From: a virus
Strand: one strand, 5' to 3'
IMG/VR virus record: IMGVR_UViG_3300031841_001366
Span: 1-33,217 of that record
DNA: 33,217 nucleotides
In this document: positions 13,501 through 20,219 of the stretch, in pieces
Layout: each line of letters starts with the position of its first letter
How positions within the stretch are numbered: position 1 is the first letter of the stretch
Translations under genes and position numbers: made by a program
Notes under the pieces: model-generated
What the model was told of the DNA's origin: nothing
Seen by the model: only the letters and a program-made list of their open reading frames with translations
Databases searched by the model: none

Positions 13501-15182
13501 TGACCTTTGAGGAGAATGGAATATTTGTGAATGGCAGTGGGCAGGTAAAGACTACTTGTCCTAAATGTAGTAAAGGTAGGAAGAAATCATACGACACATG
13601 TCTTTCAGTAAATGTAGATGAAGGTGTATGGCATTGTCATCATTGTAGTTGGAAGGGATCACTAAAAGAAAAAGTTAAACATTTAACTTTACCACCTATT
13701 GAAAAACCTAACCCACCTAAGACAGAAATACCCGAAGAAGTTTACAAATGGTTTGAGGATAGATGTATAACTAGAGCAGTGGTTGATGCAGAGAAAATAG
13801 GTTATGAAAATAGATGGATACACTTTCCCTTTTATAAAGATGAAGAAGTAGTTAATATTAAATCACGGACAGCAGATAAGAGATTTAAACAATCTAAGAA
13901 TGCTGAGAAGTGTTTTTATAGATTTGATTCTATGAAAGGTATGGAGACTATTATAATTACAGAAGGTGAAATGGATGCTTTATCACTTGTACAAGCTGGG
14001 TTTATGAATGTTGTATCAGTACCTGATGGTGCTCCTGCAAGTGGCTCAAATCCAACAGATAAGAAGTTCAGCTACCTGTTGTCAGCAGAAGAGCATTTAA
14101 TGAATGCAGAAACGATTATATTATGCACTGATTCAGATAGTGCAGGTAAGTTTCTTAGGGATGAGTTATCAAGAAGAATAGGTAGAGAGAAGTGCTTTAG
14201 GGTTACATATCCCGATGGATGCAAGGATATGAATGATGTACTTGTAAAGCATGGAGAAGATGAGGTGCAGAATATAGTATCTAATGCACATCCATATCCT
14301 ATTGATGGTGTTATAATGGTGCAGGATATTGAAGATGATGCCATTGATTTATTATTAAAGCCTCAGCATAAGGGTTTATCTACAGGTTGGAGTGCTGTTG
14401 ATCCTCATTATTTGGTTAGCCCATCAGAGGTTACAGTGGTTACAGGTGTACCTAATATGGGTAAATCAGAGTGGATGGATGCGTTAATGATTAATATGAT
14501 TCAATCCTATGGTTGGAGATTTGGTATATTCTCAGCAGAGAATTTTCCAGTTGAACATCATTTACTTAAATTAGTAGGTAAATTTTCGGGTAAGGCATTT
14601 TGGGGAGAAGATAAATTAAATGAAGAGACAGCACGAGGCTCTATGAAGATACTCAATGACCATATTAAGTTTATAGGTACACAAGAGGACTCTGTAACTA
14701 TTGAATCTATAATGGAACAGGCTAAGGTACTTAACTATAGATTTGGTCTAAATGGTCTTGTTATCGATCCGTGGAACACGATTGAACATAAATATGGGGA
14801 TGGAGAGAACGAGACTTTATATATATCAAGAGTGCTTTCACAGCTTAGTGCATTTGCTAAAGTAAATGAATTACATGTATGGTTAGTTGCACATCCAAGA
14901 AAAATGGAGAATGGTGTTGATAGAAAACCTGTTGTGCCTACTCCATATGATATAAGTGGTTCAGCTAATTGGTTTAATAAATGTGATAATGCAATTACTG
15001 TACATAGGCATAAAACAGATGAAGATGATTATGCAGGTATTCATGTTCATAAGATTAGGTTTCAATATAAAAATGGTAAACCTAATCAAGGTCATCCTGC
15101 AAAACTAAAATACAATTTGACTAATGGTAGGTATTATGAGTATTTTGAAGAAACCCAATTTAAAGAAAATCTTTTTGAGTAA
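13500..15182 (+). CDS. Primase-helicase (T7 gp4 / Twinkle type)
   Basis: A 560-aa bifunctional replication protein. The N-terminal zinc ribbon is CPKC (20-23) and CHHC (46-49). A Toprim fold follows with TEGEMDA (154-160) and DSDSAGK (211-217). The C-terminal RecA-like hexameric helicase has Walker A GVPNMGKSE (316-324), Walker B LVIDPW (420-425) and the H-motif-like AHPRK (464-468). It unwinds DNA at the fork and, with an intact zinc ribbon, probably lays down primers. It starts in the stop codon of the initiator gene. AGTTAA palindrome copy 4 lies in its early coding part (codons about 57-63). No DNA polymerase is encoded nearby, so it must work with host polymerase. Confidence 0.93.
   Translation: MTFEENGIFVNGSGQVKTTCPKCSKGRKKSYDTCLSVNVDEGVWHCHHCSWKGSLKEKVKHLTLPPIEKPNPPKTEIPEEVYKWFEDRCITRAVVDAEKIGYENRWIHFPFYKDEEVVNIKSRTADKRFKQSKNAEKCFYRFDSMKGMETIIITEGEMDALSLVQAGFMNVVSVPDGAPASGSNPTDKKFSYLLSAEEHLMNAETIILCTDSDSAGKFLRDELSRRIGREKCFRVTYPDGCKDMNDVLVKHGEDEVQNIVSNAHPYPIDGVIMVQDIEDDAIDLLLKPQHKGLSTGWSAVDPHYLVSPSEVTVVTGVPNMGKSEWMDALMINMIQSYGWRFGIFSAENFPVEHHLLKLVGKFSGKAFWGEDKLNEETARGSMKILNDHIKFIGTQEDSVTIESIMEQAKVLNYRFGLNGLVIDPWNTIEHKYGDGENETLYISRVLSQLSAFAKVNELHVWLVAHPRKMENGVDRKPVVPTPYDISGSANWFNKCDNAITVHRHKTDEDDYAGIHVHKIRFQYKNGKPNQGHPAKLKYNLTNGRYYEYFEETQFKENLFE
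13673..13688. repeat. AGTTAA-N4-TTAACT palindrome, copy 4
   Basis: Core AGTTAA ACAT TTAACT with two further matching flanking pairs (20 bp overall, 13671-13690). It lies inside the primase-helicase gene between the zinc ribbon and the Toprim domain. Confidence 0.75.
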
Positions 15183-15363
15183 GACCTCAGTTGTAACTAA
15201 TGATAGGTACAGAAATCAAAATAAAGATAGACATCTGAGGCATATGCGTAATAGACTAGCAGAAGAGTTTGATGAGATTTGGATTAAATATAATAACAAT
15301 AAAGCCACATATAGCCAATGGGAACAAGCATTGGATAAGTGGATAAGTTCGGAGTTAATATGA
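15136..15363 (+). CDS. Small basic protein, 75 aa
   Basis: Overlaps the primase-helicase 3' end by 47 nt. I chose ATG 15136 because GGTAGG lies 4 nt before it; ATG 15124 is an alternative. The N-terminus is very basic (MSILKKPNLKKIFLSKTSVV), followed by RNRLAEEFDEIWIKYNNN and a helical end with WEQALDKWISSEL. It is not recognised. Its stop overlaps the next start (ATGA). The exact start is uncertain, and initiation near the helicase stop remains possible. Confidence 0.5.
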   Translation: MSILKKPNLKKIFLSKTSVVTNDRYRNQNKDRHLRHMRNRLAEEFDEIWIKYNNNKATYSQWEQALDKWISSELI

Positions 15364-16124
15364 AAGTAAAACGATATATAGTAACACCCGATAAACATTT
15401 TCCTATGGCTGATATGAAGGCTATAAGTGTTGTTTGTCAAGCTATAGAGATTATAAAACCAGACGGATATATAGATTTAGGCGACACAGGCGAGTGGAGT
15501 TCCGTGAGTCATTGGCAATGGAAAAAGAAGAAAAGACCACCACTAGAATATCAGATACCATTTGTTGATGAAGAGATTGCTCAAGTTAATAAAGGTATGG
15601 ATATAATAGATGAATCACTAGATAAGGCTAATGTAAAAGAAAGACATTTTGTTGAAGGTAACCATGAAGATTGGCTTAATAGATTTGTAGAAGAAAACCC
15701 ATACCTAGCTAAGAATTATAAAGTACCTAACGCTCTACGATTGAAAGAGCGTGGCTATAAGTATCATAGATTAGGTAAGATATTAAAGATTGGTAAGTTA
15801 AATTTTTATCATGGACATCACTATGCAGGTATTCAACATACTAGAAATCACTTACTTAGAATGGGTGGTAATGTTATGTATGGTCATCATCACGATATAC
15901 AGCAATCTAGCGTAACTCACATTGATGGTGTTAAGTCTGCATGGTCTATTGGATGCTTGAAAGATATGAGTGCAGAGGCTAATGAGTGGCTTGGTAACAG
16001 GGCACATAATTGGCAACATGCTTTTGCCATAGTAGACTTTTATAATAATGGATTTTTTACTGTACATCTAGTTCAGATTGTAGATGGTAAAACTTCATTA
16101 TGGGGAGAGTTAATTAAAGGTTGA
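15360..16124 (+). CDS. Calcineurin-like metallophosphoesterase
   Basis: I start at ATG 15360 with GGAG 5 nt upstream; a GTG at 15339 would add seven residues but lies within the previous gene. Metal-binding motifs appear in order: an initial strand with TPDKHF, DLGDTGEW, GNHEDW, FYHGHHYAG and MYGHHHDIQQ. This is the full calcineurin-like phosphoesterase set (D-x-H, GD, GNHE, GH, GHxH). The family cleaves phosphodiesters or phosphomonoesters with two metals. Beside replication genes a DNA or nucleotide phosphoesterase is likely, though substrate is not evident. Length, about 254 aa, is normal. Confidence 0.85.
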   Translation: MKVKRYIVTPDKHFPMADMKAISVVCQAIEIIKPDGYIDLGDTGEWSSVSHWQWKKKKRPPLEYQIPFVDEEIAQVNKGMDIIDESLDKANVKERHFVEGNHEDWLNRFVEENPYLAKNYKVPNALRLKERGYKYHRLGKILKIGKLNFYHGHHYAGIQHTRNHLLRMGGNVMYGHHHDIQQSSVTHIDGVKSAWSIGCLKDMSAEANEWLGNRAHNWQHAFAIVDFYNNGFFTVHLVQIVDGKTSLWGELIKG

Positions 16125-16155
16125 TTTATATCAAAGGAAAGGAGTAACTTCTGAT

Positions 16156-16293
16156 ATGAAAAGAGAGACAATAAGAGTTGAGTTCCCTGAAGATTACAGC
16201 AGTGAGGAGATCACTTTTGTAAGGAACAGACTATTCAAATTATTAGAGAGGCATTCATGCACTCTAAGAAAGATTTCAGAACATGAAGAGTGA
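16156..16293 (+). CDS. Small charged protein, 45 aa
   Basis: ATG 16156 with GGAG about 12 nt upstream. The sequence MKRETIRVEFPEDYSSEEIT leads to a basic helix (VRNRLFKLLERHS). It overlaps the next gene by 11 nt. Not recognised; start less certain than most. Confidence 0.45.
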   Translation: MKRETIRVEFPEDYSSEEITFVRNRLFKLLERHSCTLRKISEHEE

Positions 16294-16546
16294 TGCTATA
16301 TATTACGCTACTATAGGTTGGGATGGTATTGATGAGTACACTCAAGGAGACAGAACGATTACTAGGATGAATATTACTGATTTGATTGAGGGTGTACAAG
16401 ACTATCTTCATACTTTTGAATCAAGGCATCCCTATCTAGAATGTGCTAGTGTAGAGTATAGGGATGGTAGGAAAACTGTTGAATATAAAGATTTGACAGA
16501 AACAATAAAAAACACAATAAAGGAGAATAAAAAGAATGGAAAATAA
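16283..16546 (+). CDS. Protein of unknown function, 87 aa
   Basis: Starts MKSDAIYYATIGWDGIDEYT, with a helical middle (ITDLIEGVQDYLHTFESRHP) and a Lys-rich end. It precedes the SSB-like gene and overlaps it by 11 nt, so the two are probably co-translated. No motif is recognised. Confidence 0.6.
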   Translation: MKSDAIYYATIGWDGIDEYTQGDRTITRMNITDLIEGVQDYLHTFESRHPYLECASVEYRDGRKTVEYKDLTETIKNTIKENKKNGK

Positions 16547-17051
16547 TACATTCAAATTAAACCCAACTGATGCTAATGTTGTAGAATTGCTTTACAATCA
16601 ACCTAAAACAGGTACTAATAACTATGGAGATTGGTTCTTGTATGGTGTGAGAAAAGATGGTGTAGAGACTAGCTTTTTTGCAACAGATGCACTGCATAAG
16701 AAGTTATCAGCTTATAGTCAAGGTGCAAAGTTAAGCATACAAAAAGAGGAGTATGCTCCTGGTAAATCAGCTTGGACAGTTAAGCCTTTAGAAGGTACAA
16801 CTGCATCTGCTCCTACCACTACTACTACAAGAACAATAGATGAAAGGACTCACGACATACATAAGCAGGTATGTTTGAAGTTAGCTGTTGAGTTGTTTGG
16901 TACTAAGGAAGGTGATATACTTTCGGGTAAAGATGTGTCAATCATCGAAGCAAATACTTTGGCATTATTAGACATATTAGAGTACAGTGAAAAAGTTAAA
17001 GGTTTAACTTCTTCTGATGATCCTGTAATCAATGATGATATGCCATTCTAA
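16536..17051 (+). CDS. Single-stranded DNA-binding protein-like
   Basis: A 171-aa protein. The first 85 residues are beta-rich with conserved aromatics (YNQPKTGTNNYGDWFLYGVR, SFFATDALHKKLSAYSQG), consistent with an OB fold. A Thr/Ala-rich linker follows (about 88-100), then a helical region, and the protein ends in an acidic tail DDPVINDDMPF. The tail resembles the DDDIPF tip of bacterial SSB, which recruits host replication proteins. It fits between helicase and recombination-type genes. The AGTTAA palindrome copy 5 lies in its 3' end. Confidence 0.7.
   Translation: MENNTFKLNPTDANVVELLYNQPKTGTNNYGDWFLYGVRKDGVETSFFATDALHKKLSAYSQGAKLSIQKEEYAPGKSAWTVKPLEGTTASAPTTTTTRTIDERTHDIHKQVCLKLAVELFGTKEGDILSGKDVSIIEANTLALLDILEYSEKVKGLTSSDDPVINDDMPF
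16994..17009. repeat. AGTTAA-N4-TTAACT palindrome, copy 5
   Basis: Core AGTTAA AGGT TTAACT, within the last 20 codons of the SSB-like gene and reading Lys-Val-Lys-Gly-Leu-Thr. Confidence 0.75.
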
Positions 17052-17062
17052 TTAATCCCTCT

Positions 17063-17425
17063 GTGAAAAAATCATTATCAAAGAAACTAGACCATGCATG
17101 GGCAGACAAAATTAAAGAATATGGAATGTGTGAATACTGCCACAAGACTAAGCCTCTTAATGCTCATCATTTTTACTCAAGGTCTATCCGCTCTGTTCGC
17201 TGGGATATTGATAATGGTTTTTGTCTCTGCGTTGGATGCCATGTGTTCTCCTCCAAATTCTCTGCCCATAAGACTCCTGCCGAGTTTGTTGAGTGGGCAA
17301 TAGAAAAGCGTGGCATCCAATGGTACGAGACTTTAAAAGAAAGAAAGAACCAAGTAGTAAAATTTTTAGATAGCGATTATGAGGAGATTATAACTAAATT
17401 AAGGCAAATAGATTTTGATTTTTAG
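17063..17425 (+). CDS. HNH / NinG-like zinc nuclease
   Basis: A 120-aa protein starting at GTG 17063. CEYC (23-26), NAHHFYSR and CVGCH form an HNH-type zinc-bound beta-beta-alpha site, with the His pair placed as in HNH and NinG/Rap proteins. Lambda NinG acts in phage recombination, and the neighbours SSB and NinB-like fit that role. The rest is helical. It lies 11 nt after the SSB stop. Nuclease activity is inferred from motif; specificity is unknown. Confidence 0.65.
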   Translation: MKKSLSKKLDHAWADKIKEYGMCEYCHKTKPLNAHHFYSRSIRSVRWDIDNGFCLCVGCHVFSSKFSAHKTPAEFVEWAIEKRGIQWYETLKERKNQVVKFLDSDYEEIITKLRQIDFDF

Positions 17426-17434
17426 GAGAATTAA

Positions 17435-17659
17435 ATGAAAGTAAAAAAGATTAAAGATAAGGTAATGAGCATTTGGAATCATACTGAAATGGAGATGGAT
17501 GATTTATCAAAGGCTGGTATAAAGAAACACATCGATAAGATTAGTGATATAGTTAATGAACTTATTGGTGATATAGAAGAATTAAAAACTTGCTCAGTTT
17601 GTAGCTTTGAAGTCTGCGATACATGTGTAGATGGTATGGAGCAACAATATGGCGAGTAA
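17435..17659 (+). CDS. Small cysteine-containing helical protein, 74 aa
   Basis: Good AGGAG ribosome binding site. A basic helical N-terminus (MKVKKIKDKVMSIWNHTEME) and amphipathic helix (ISDIVNELIGDIEELK) lead into a four-Cys cluster CSVC and CDTC near the C-terminus, probably a zinc hook. The function is unknown. It directly precedes the structured region at 17662. Confidence 0.6.
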   Translation: MKVKKIKDKVMSIWNHTEMEMDDLSKAGIKKHIDKISDIVNELIGDIEELKTCSVCSFEVCDTCVDGMEQQYGE

Positions 17660-17661
17660 TA

Positions 17662-17832
17662 TTTGCCCCTATAAATTTCCTTTAACATTAGAAACTCATA
17701 GAAAGGATTCTATGAGGTATGTATAGAAGAGATAATAAATGAATTGGCGTTCAGGGGCAAAAAACTTAACAAGAGGCAAGGGAGTGTGTATCCTTTCAGT
17801 TACTCATTCTTATTTCCATAGCATACTCCCTT
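17662..17832 (+). ncRNA. Candidate structured RNA with three long helices
   Basis: Three long inverted repeats lie in one gap. TTTGCCCCT (17662-17670) pairs with AGGGGCAAA (17753-17761), 9 bp. CTCATAGAA (17695-17703) pairs with TTCTATGAG (17708-17716), 9 bp with a 4-nt loop. AAGGGAGTGTG (17778-17788) pairs with CATACTCCCTT (17822-17832), 11 bp with one G-U. The first encloses the second. The stems are unusually GC-rich for this genome. No hammerhead core, tRNA T-arm or other class is recognised. Short frames cross it (25 codons from 17649; 41 codons from 17739), so a coding explanation is not excluded. Confidence 0.45.
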
Positions 17833-17864
17833 CGCTTCTAAAACAAAAAAGGAGAATAAAATGA
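17739..17864 (+). CDS. Doubtful small frame, 41 aa
   Basis: ATG 17739 with AGAAGAG about 8 nt upstream, ending in an ATGA overlap with the next gene, as real neighbours do. The peptide MNWRSGAKNLTRGKGVCILS has no recognisable features. It coincides with two of the long RNA helices, and another frame in the same stretch also looks protein-like, so coding status is uncertain. Confidence 0.25.
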   Translation: MNWRSGAKNLTRGKGVCILSVTHSYFHSILPSLLKQKRRIK

Positions 17865-17977
17865 TAGAGATAATGTTAATGTTTGTACTAGCATTAGTAG
17901 TTTATAATAGTAGTTTATGGGAAAGTGGTGCTTGGGAAACCACTAAGTCTAGATGGGTATATTGGAGAGACAAATGA
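17861..17977 (+). CDS. Small membrane-anchored protein, 38 aa
   Basis: Strong AAGGAG before ATG 17861. The hydrophobic N-terminus (MIEIMLMFVLALVVYNSSLW) is a single membrane segment, followed by a Trp-rich basic tail. It overlaps the AbrB-like gene by ATGA. Function unknown. Confidence 0.55.
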   Translation: MIEIMLMFVLALVVYNSSLWESGAWETTKSRWVYWRDK

Positions 17978-18177
17978 GTTATAAACTAAGAAGTACATCA
18001 CTATCTATGGTTAATATACCTAAAGATACTATAGAAGAGTTAGGTTGGAATATTAATGATGATGTCAATGTAATCATAGCAGAAGAGCATTATGGTGAAT
18101 ATAATCAGTTCACTCACAATACTATAACTATTGAAAGAGTGGAGGATTATAATAAATATATAGAGGAGGAAGAATGA
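17974..18177 (+). CDS. AbrB/SpoVT-like DNA-binding regulator
   Basis: I start at ATG 17974, which has GGAG upstream and the ATGA overlap typical of this operon; an earlier ATG at 17953 is less likely. The 67-aa protein reads LRSTSLSMVNIPKDTIEELG with WNINDDVNVIIAEE and a late ITIERVED strand. That is the swapped-hairpin pattern of AbrB, MazE and SpoVT domains: a Ser-x-x-x-x-IPK turn, then G/N-D-x-V. Such proteins are dimeric DNA-binding regulators that often bind AT-rich palindromes. It is therefore the best candidate in the window for binding the AGTTAA-N4-TTAACT sites, which is inference. Confidence 0.6.
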   Translation: MSYKLRSTSLSMVNIPKDTIEELGWNINDDVNVIIAEEHYGEYNQFTHNTITIERVEDYNKYIEEEE

Positions 18178-18290
18178 ATGAATACTTAAGTGATTGTTGT
18201 TATGCTCCATTTATTGAACCTAATTATCCCGATACAGATATATGTTGTTCATGTTATGAGCATTCGGGATTAGCGGAGATTGAAGAATGA
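18174..18290 (+). CDS. Small cysteine-rich protein, 38 aa
   Basis: ATG 18174 overlaps the regulator's stop and its own stop overlaps the next start, both ATGA. The protein has CC near the N-terminus and CCSC near the C-terminus, a four-cysteine miniature zinc ribbon with a Pro/Asp-rich loop between. Such peptides are frequent in phages; role unknown. It is too short to judge by homology alone, but the tight ATGA overlaps and the GAGGAGGAAG ribosome binding site support it. Confidence 0.6.
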   Translation: MNEYLSDCCYAPFIEPNYPDTDICCSCYEHSGLAEIEE

Positions 18291-18607
18291 ATGTACCAGA
18301 CTTTATGAAATGGGCAGAGTCTATGCAAGAAGAAGAGAATAGGCTTATGCTTGTAAAAGGAGAAGAGTACACTGTTTCTAATGAAGATAAGTTTAAGAAC
18401 TTTAAAAGCATTGGAGAGAGAATGGAGTTAAATGCAGAACATGTTGCTTTAATCTATTTACTAAAGCACATGGACTCTATTAGGAACTATGTTCTTAATG
18501 GTAAAGAGGCTTCAGAAGAACCTATAATCGGCAGGATACAGGATGCAAGAAACTATTTATTATTGTTGGGTGGAATAATTGCCGAAAGAAAAAACACGAA
18601 AACTTGA
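18287..18607 (+). CDS. DUF1599 / nucleotide-modification-associated-like protein
   Basis: A 106-aa protein with KGEEYTVSNEDKFKNFKSIG, LNAEHVALIYLLKHMDSIRN and GRIQDARNYLLLLGGI. The pattern (Tyr near a Lys-Gly turn, D-x-F-x-NF, then KHMDSIRN and a D-x-RNY-LLL helix) matches the all-alpha DUF1599/Nmad1 group found beside DNA-modification and MazG-like proteins in phages. A role in nucleotide handling is suggested by family context, not shown here. Confidence 0.55.
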   Translation: MNVPDFMKWAESMQEEENRLMLVKGEEYTVSNEDKFKNFKSIGERMELNAEHVALIYLLKHMDSIRNYVLNGKEASEEPIIGRIQDARNYLLLLGGIIAERKNTKT

Positions 18608-18827
18608 TTCTATACAATGGGTTATTGATGCACTTGATAGCCCTATAATAGAAAAGAGATCACGAGAAAACCATAAAACTGATGAGATTAGGGCAGATGA
18701 ATCTTTATTTTGGTGTCCTGAATGCAGAAGAAAATGGAATATATTTGAGGGCGAAATGTGGAGTAGTCCTGATATGAAACTATGGGATGAAAAGATATGT
18801 CTAGATTGCGATTCCCCTGCAAGATAG
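18579..18827 (+). CDS. Zinc-ribbon protein, 82 aa (TTG start)
   Basis: Starts at TTG 18579 with GGGTGG upstream, overlapping the previous gene by 29 nt. A basic N-terminus (PKEKTRKLDSIQWVIDALDS) precedes CPEC (46-49) and CLDC (74-77), a zinc ribbon with a Trp-rich insertion (RRKWNIFEGEMWSS). The function is unknown. Confidence 0.55.
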   Translation: MPKEKTRKLDSIQWVIDALDSPIIEKRSRENHKTDEIRADESLFWCPECRRKWNIFEGEMWSSPDMKLWDEKICLDCDSPAR

Positions 18828-19156
18828 AAAATGGTAGTTTGGTTCTCCTAAACAGGGCAGAGTTTGATAGTGCTATCCTTAACCTTTCGGGAGAGTATTA
18901 TCTTGAACTTCACGAAACTGGAGTTCGCTCTGCCCAACAGAACAATTATTACTGGAAGATTGTTGAAATAATAGCAGATGACTTAGGATATACAACTCAA
19001 GAAATGCACTCAACAATCAAAGCACACTTCAATGTGCAAAGCACTAAAACCTTATCTACTAAAGAGTTTGCTACATTTATAGAGCGTATAATTAGATGGT
19101 GTGCTGTGGATCTAAACATAGTTATACCTGACACTAAAACTCTTCTTCGATCCTAA
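18797..19156 (+). CDS. NinB-like recombination protein
   Basis: A 119-aa protein. RSAQQNNYYWKIVEIIADDL, GYTTQEMHSTIKAHFN and the C-terminal STKTLSTKEFATFIERIIRW with CAVDLNIVIPD match the arrangement of phage NinB (the Orf/NinB recombination mediators), including the QNxxYW helix, the H-x-x-x-K-x-x-F helix and the S/T-T-x-x-L-x-T-x-E-F-x-x-x-x-ERI segment. NinB binds single-stranded DNA and helps recombinase loading. It is the last gene of the early operon and its 3' end overlaps the convergent tail-tip gene by 23 nt. Confidence 0.7.
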   Translation: MSRLRFPCKIENGSLVLLNRAEFDSAILNLSGEYYLELHETGVRSAQQNNYYWKIVEIIADDLGYTTQEMHSTIKAHFNVQSTKTLSTKEFATFIERIIRWCAVDLNIVIPDTKTLLRS

Positions 19157-20201
19157 GAGACACATCAAACACATCAGGTGCTACCTGAGTCATTCCTAAA
19201 TTATCTTGCCCAAATCTAGCAAATAAATAATCAGAGTAATCTGGACTATCTTTATCTTGAGTAAATATAAATGGTGTATGCCTACCATTTGTTTTATTCC
19301 ATAAATCTTCTATAATTGCTTCATCAGTTGGTTGAAATTCATTATAGTTATTAGGCATTATATCAGTTGAATTTAGATAGCTAAATTTCATATCGTATGA
19401 CATTCTACCACCGTATGCACCAAAGCTATTATAATATGTGTGAAATGGGCTTTTATTGCTATCAGATACATTGCTTCTTCCATGATTGGTCATTGTAGAA
19501 TATCTCTGACCGCCTATTGATTCTTTAATATCAACCCCATCAAAATCAATACTTCTTCTTACTGATAAATCAGGACTTCTAGGCATATCATAATATTGAC
19601 CAAGTAATACACATCCTATTTTTAAATTAGTTGATGCATCAAATGTTCCATCAGGATGCCCTACACTAGACTGCCCAACTGTTCCTTCAAACTGTATACC
19701 CCAGTATCTATGTGCAGACTCATCAAATGTAACAATAGTATGTCCTGTTCCCCATGATGATTCATCATCAGATGATGCTTTATTATTAAAAATCTCATGC
19801 GTTCCAATAACGCTAGTTAAAGTCATATTGCCTTCTGTATCATCAGCACCAGCGTGATCAATTGCTTGTACTTCACTTAATGTATTTGAGGCACTGATTC
19901 TTACTTTTGCATCTGCGGGGTGCATATTATGATTTAATATTGCCACAAAATCTACTCTAAAACCTGATGTTTTTAAATCAAACCACAAATTTACTGTACC
20001 ATCAGTATCTCCTGTTGTATTAAACTCTACTTGATTTAAAGGCTTCATGTCATATAGCTCTGCTATATTATTTCCTGATACAACATCTATTTGATCTGTG
20101 CCTGTTGAGATGCCATAATGACCTCCAGCAGTATCTCTATTTTGTAAAAAATTTATATAATCTACATAAAATCTTGGTGTTCTAATGTTTAAATTTGCCA
20201 T
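19134..20201 (-). CDS. Tail-tip or baseplate-like structural protein
   Basis: A 355-aa, beta-rich protein (MANLNIRTPRFYVDYINFLQ; VDFVAILNHNMHPADAKVRI; FDGVDIKESIGGQRYSTMTN). The segment around FVAILNHNM looks like a jelly-roll domain. It ends with a tail-type segment DVSLRIEEEF. Last gene of the minus-strand tail operon, after the tail-tip lectin protein. By position it is a distal tail or attachment protein; I do not recognise the family. Palindrome copy 7 sits directly upstream of its ATG. Confidence 0.6.
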   Translation of the reverse strand: MANLNIRTPRFYVDYINFLQNRDTAGGHYGISTGTDQIDVVSGNNIAELYDMKPLNQVEFNTTGDTDGTVNLWFDLKTSGFRVDFVAILNHNMHPADAKVRISASNTLSEVQAIDHAGADDTEGNMTLTSVIGTHEIFNNKASSDDESSWGTGHTIVTFDESAHRYWGIQFEGTVGQSSVGHPDGTFDASTNLKIGCVLLGQYYDMPRSPDLSVRRSIDFDGVDIKESIGGQRYSTMTNHGRSNVSDSNKSPFHTYYNSFGAYGGRMSYDMKFSYLNSTDIMPNNYNEFQPTDEAIIEDLWNKTNGRHTPFIFTQDKDSPDYSDYLFARFGQDNLGMTQVAPDVFDVSLRIEEEF

Positions 20202-20217
20202 AGTTAAGCCCTTAACT
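20202..20217. repeat. AGTTAA-N4-TTAACT palindrome, copy 7
   Basis: Core AGTTAA GCCC TTAACT; the pair next to the core has changed from A-T to G-C symmetrically, keeping the palindrome. It fills the gap between the two distal tail genes, immediately before the ATG at 20201 on the minus strand. Confidence 0.7.
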
Positions 20218-20219
20218 TT

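Noticed and set aside
17662-17761. tRNA or tmRNA in the structured gap
   Set aside because: A 9-bp terminal stem is present, but no T-arm, D-arm or anticodon arm can be placed.
18678-18700. CTGATGA with a nearby GATT/AATC in a zinc-ribbon gene
   Set aside because: No GAAA follows the second arm and no cleavage triplet is paired; coincidence in coding sequence.
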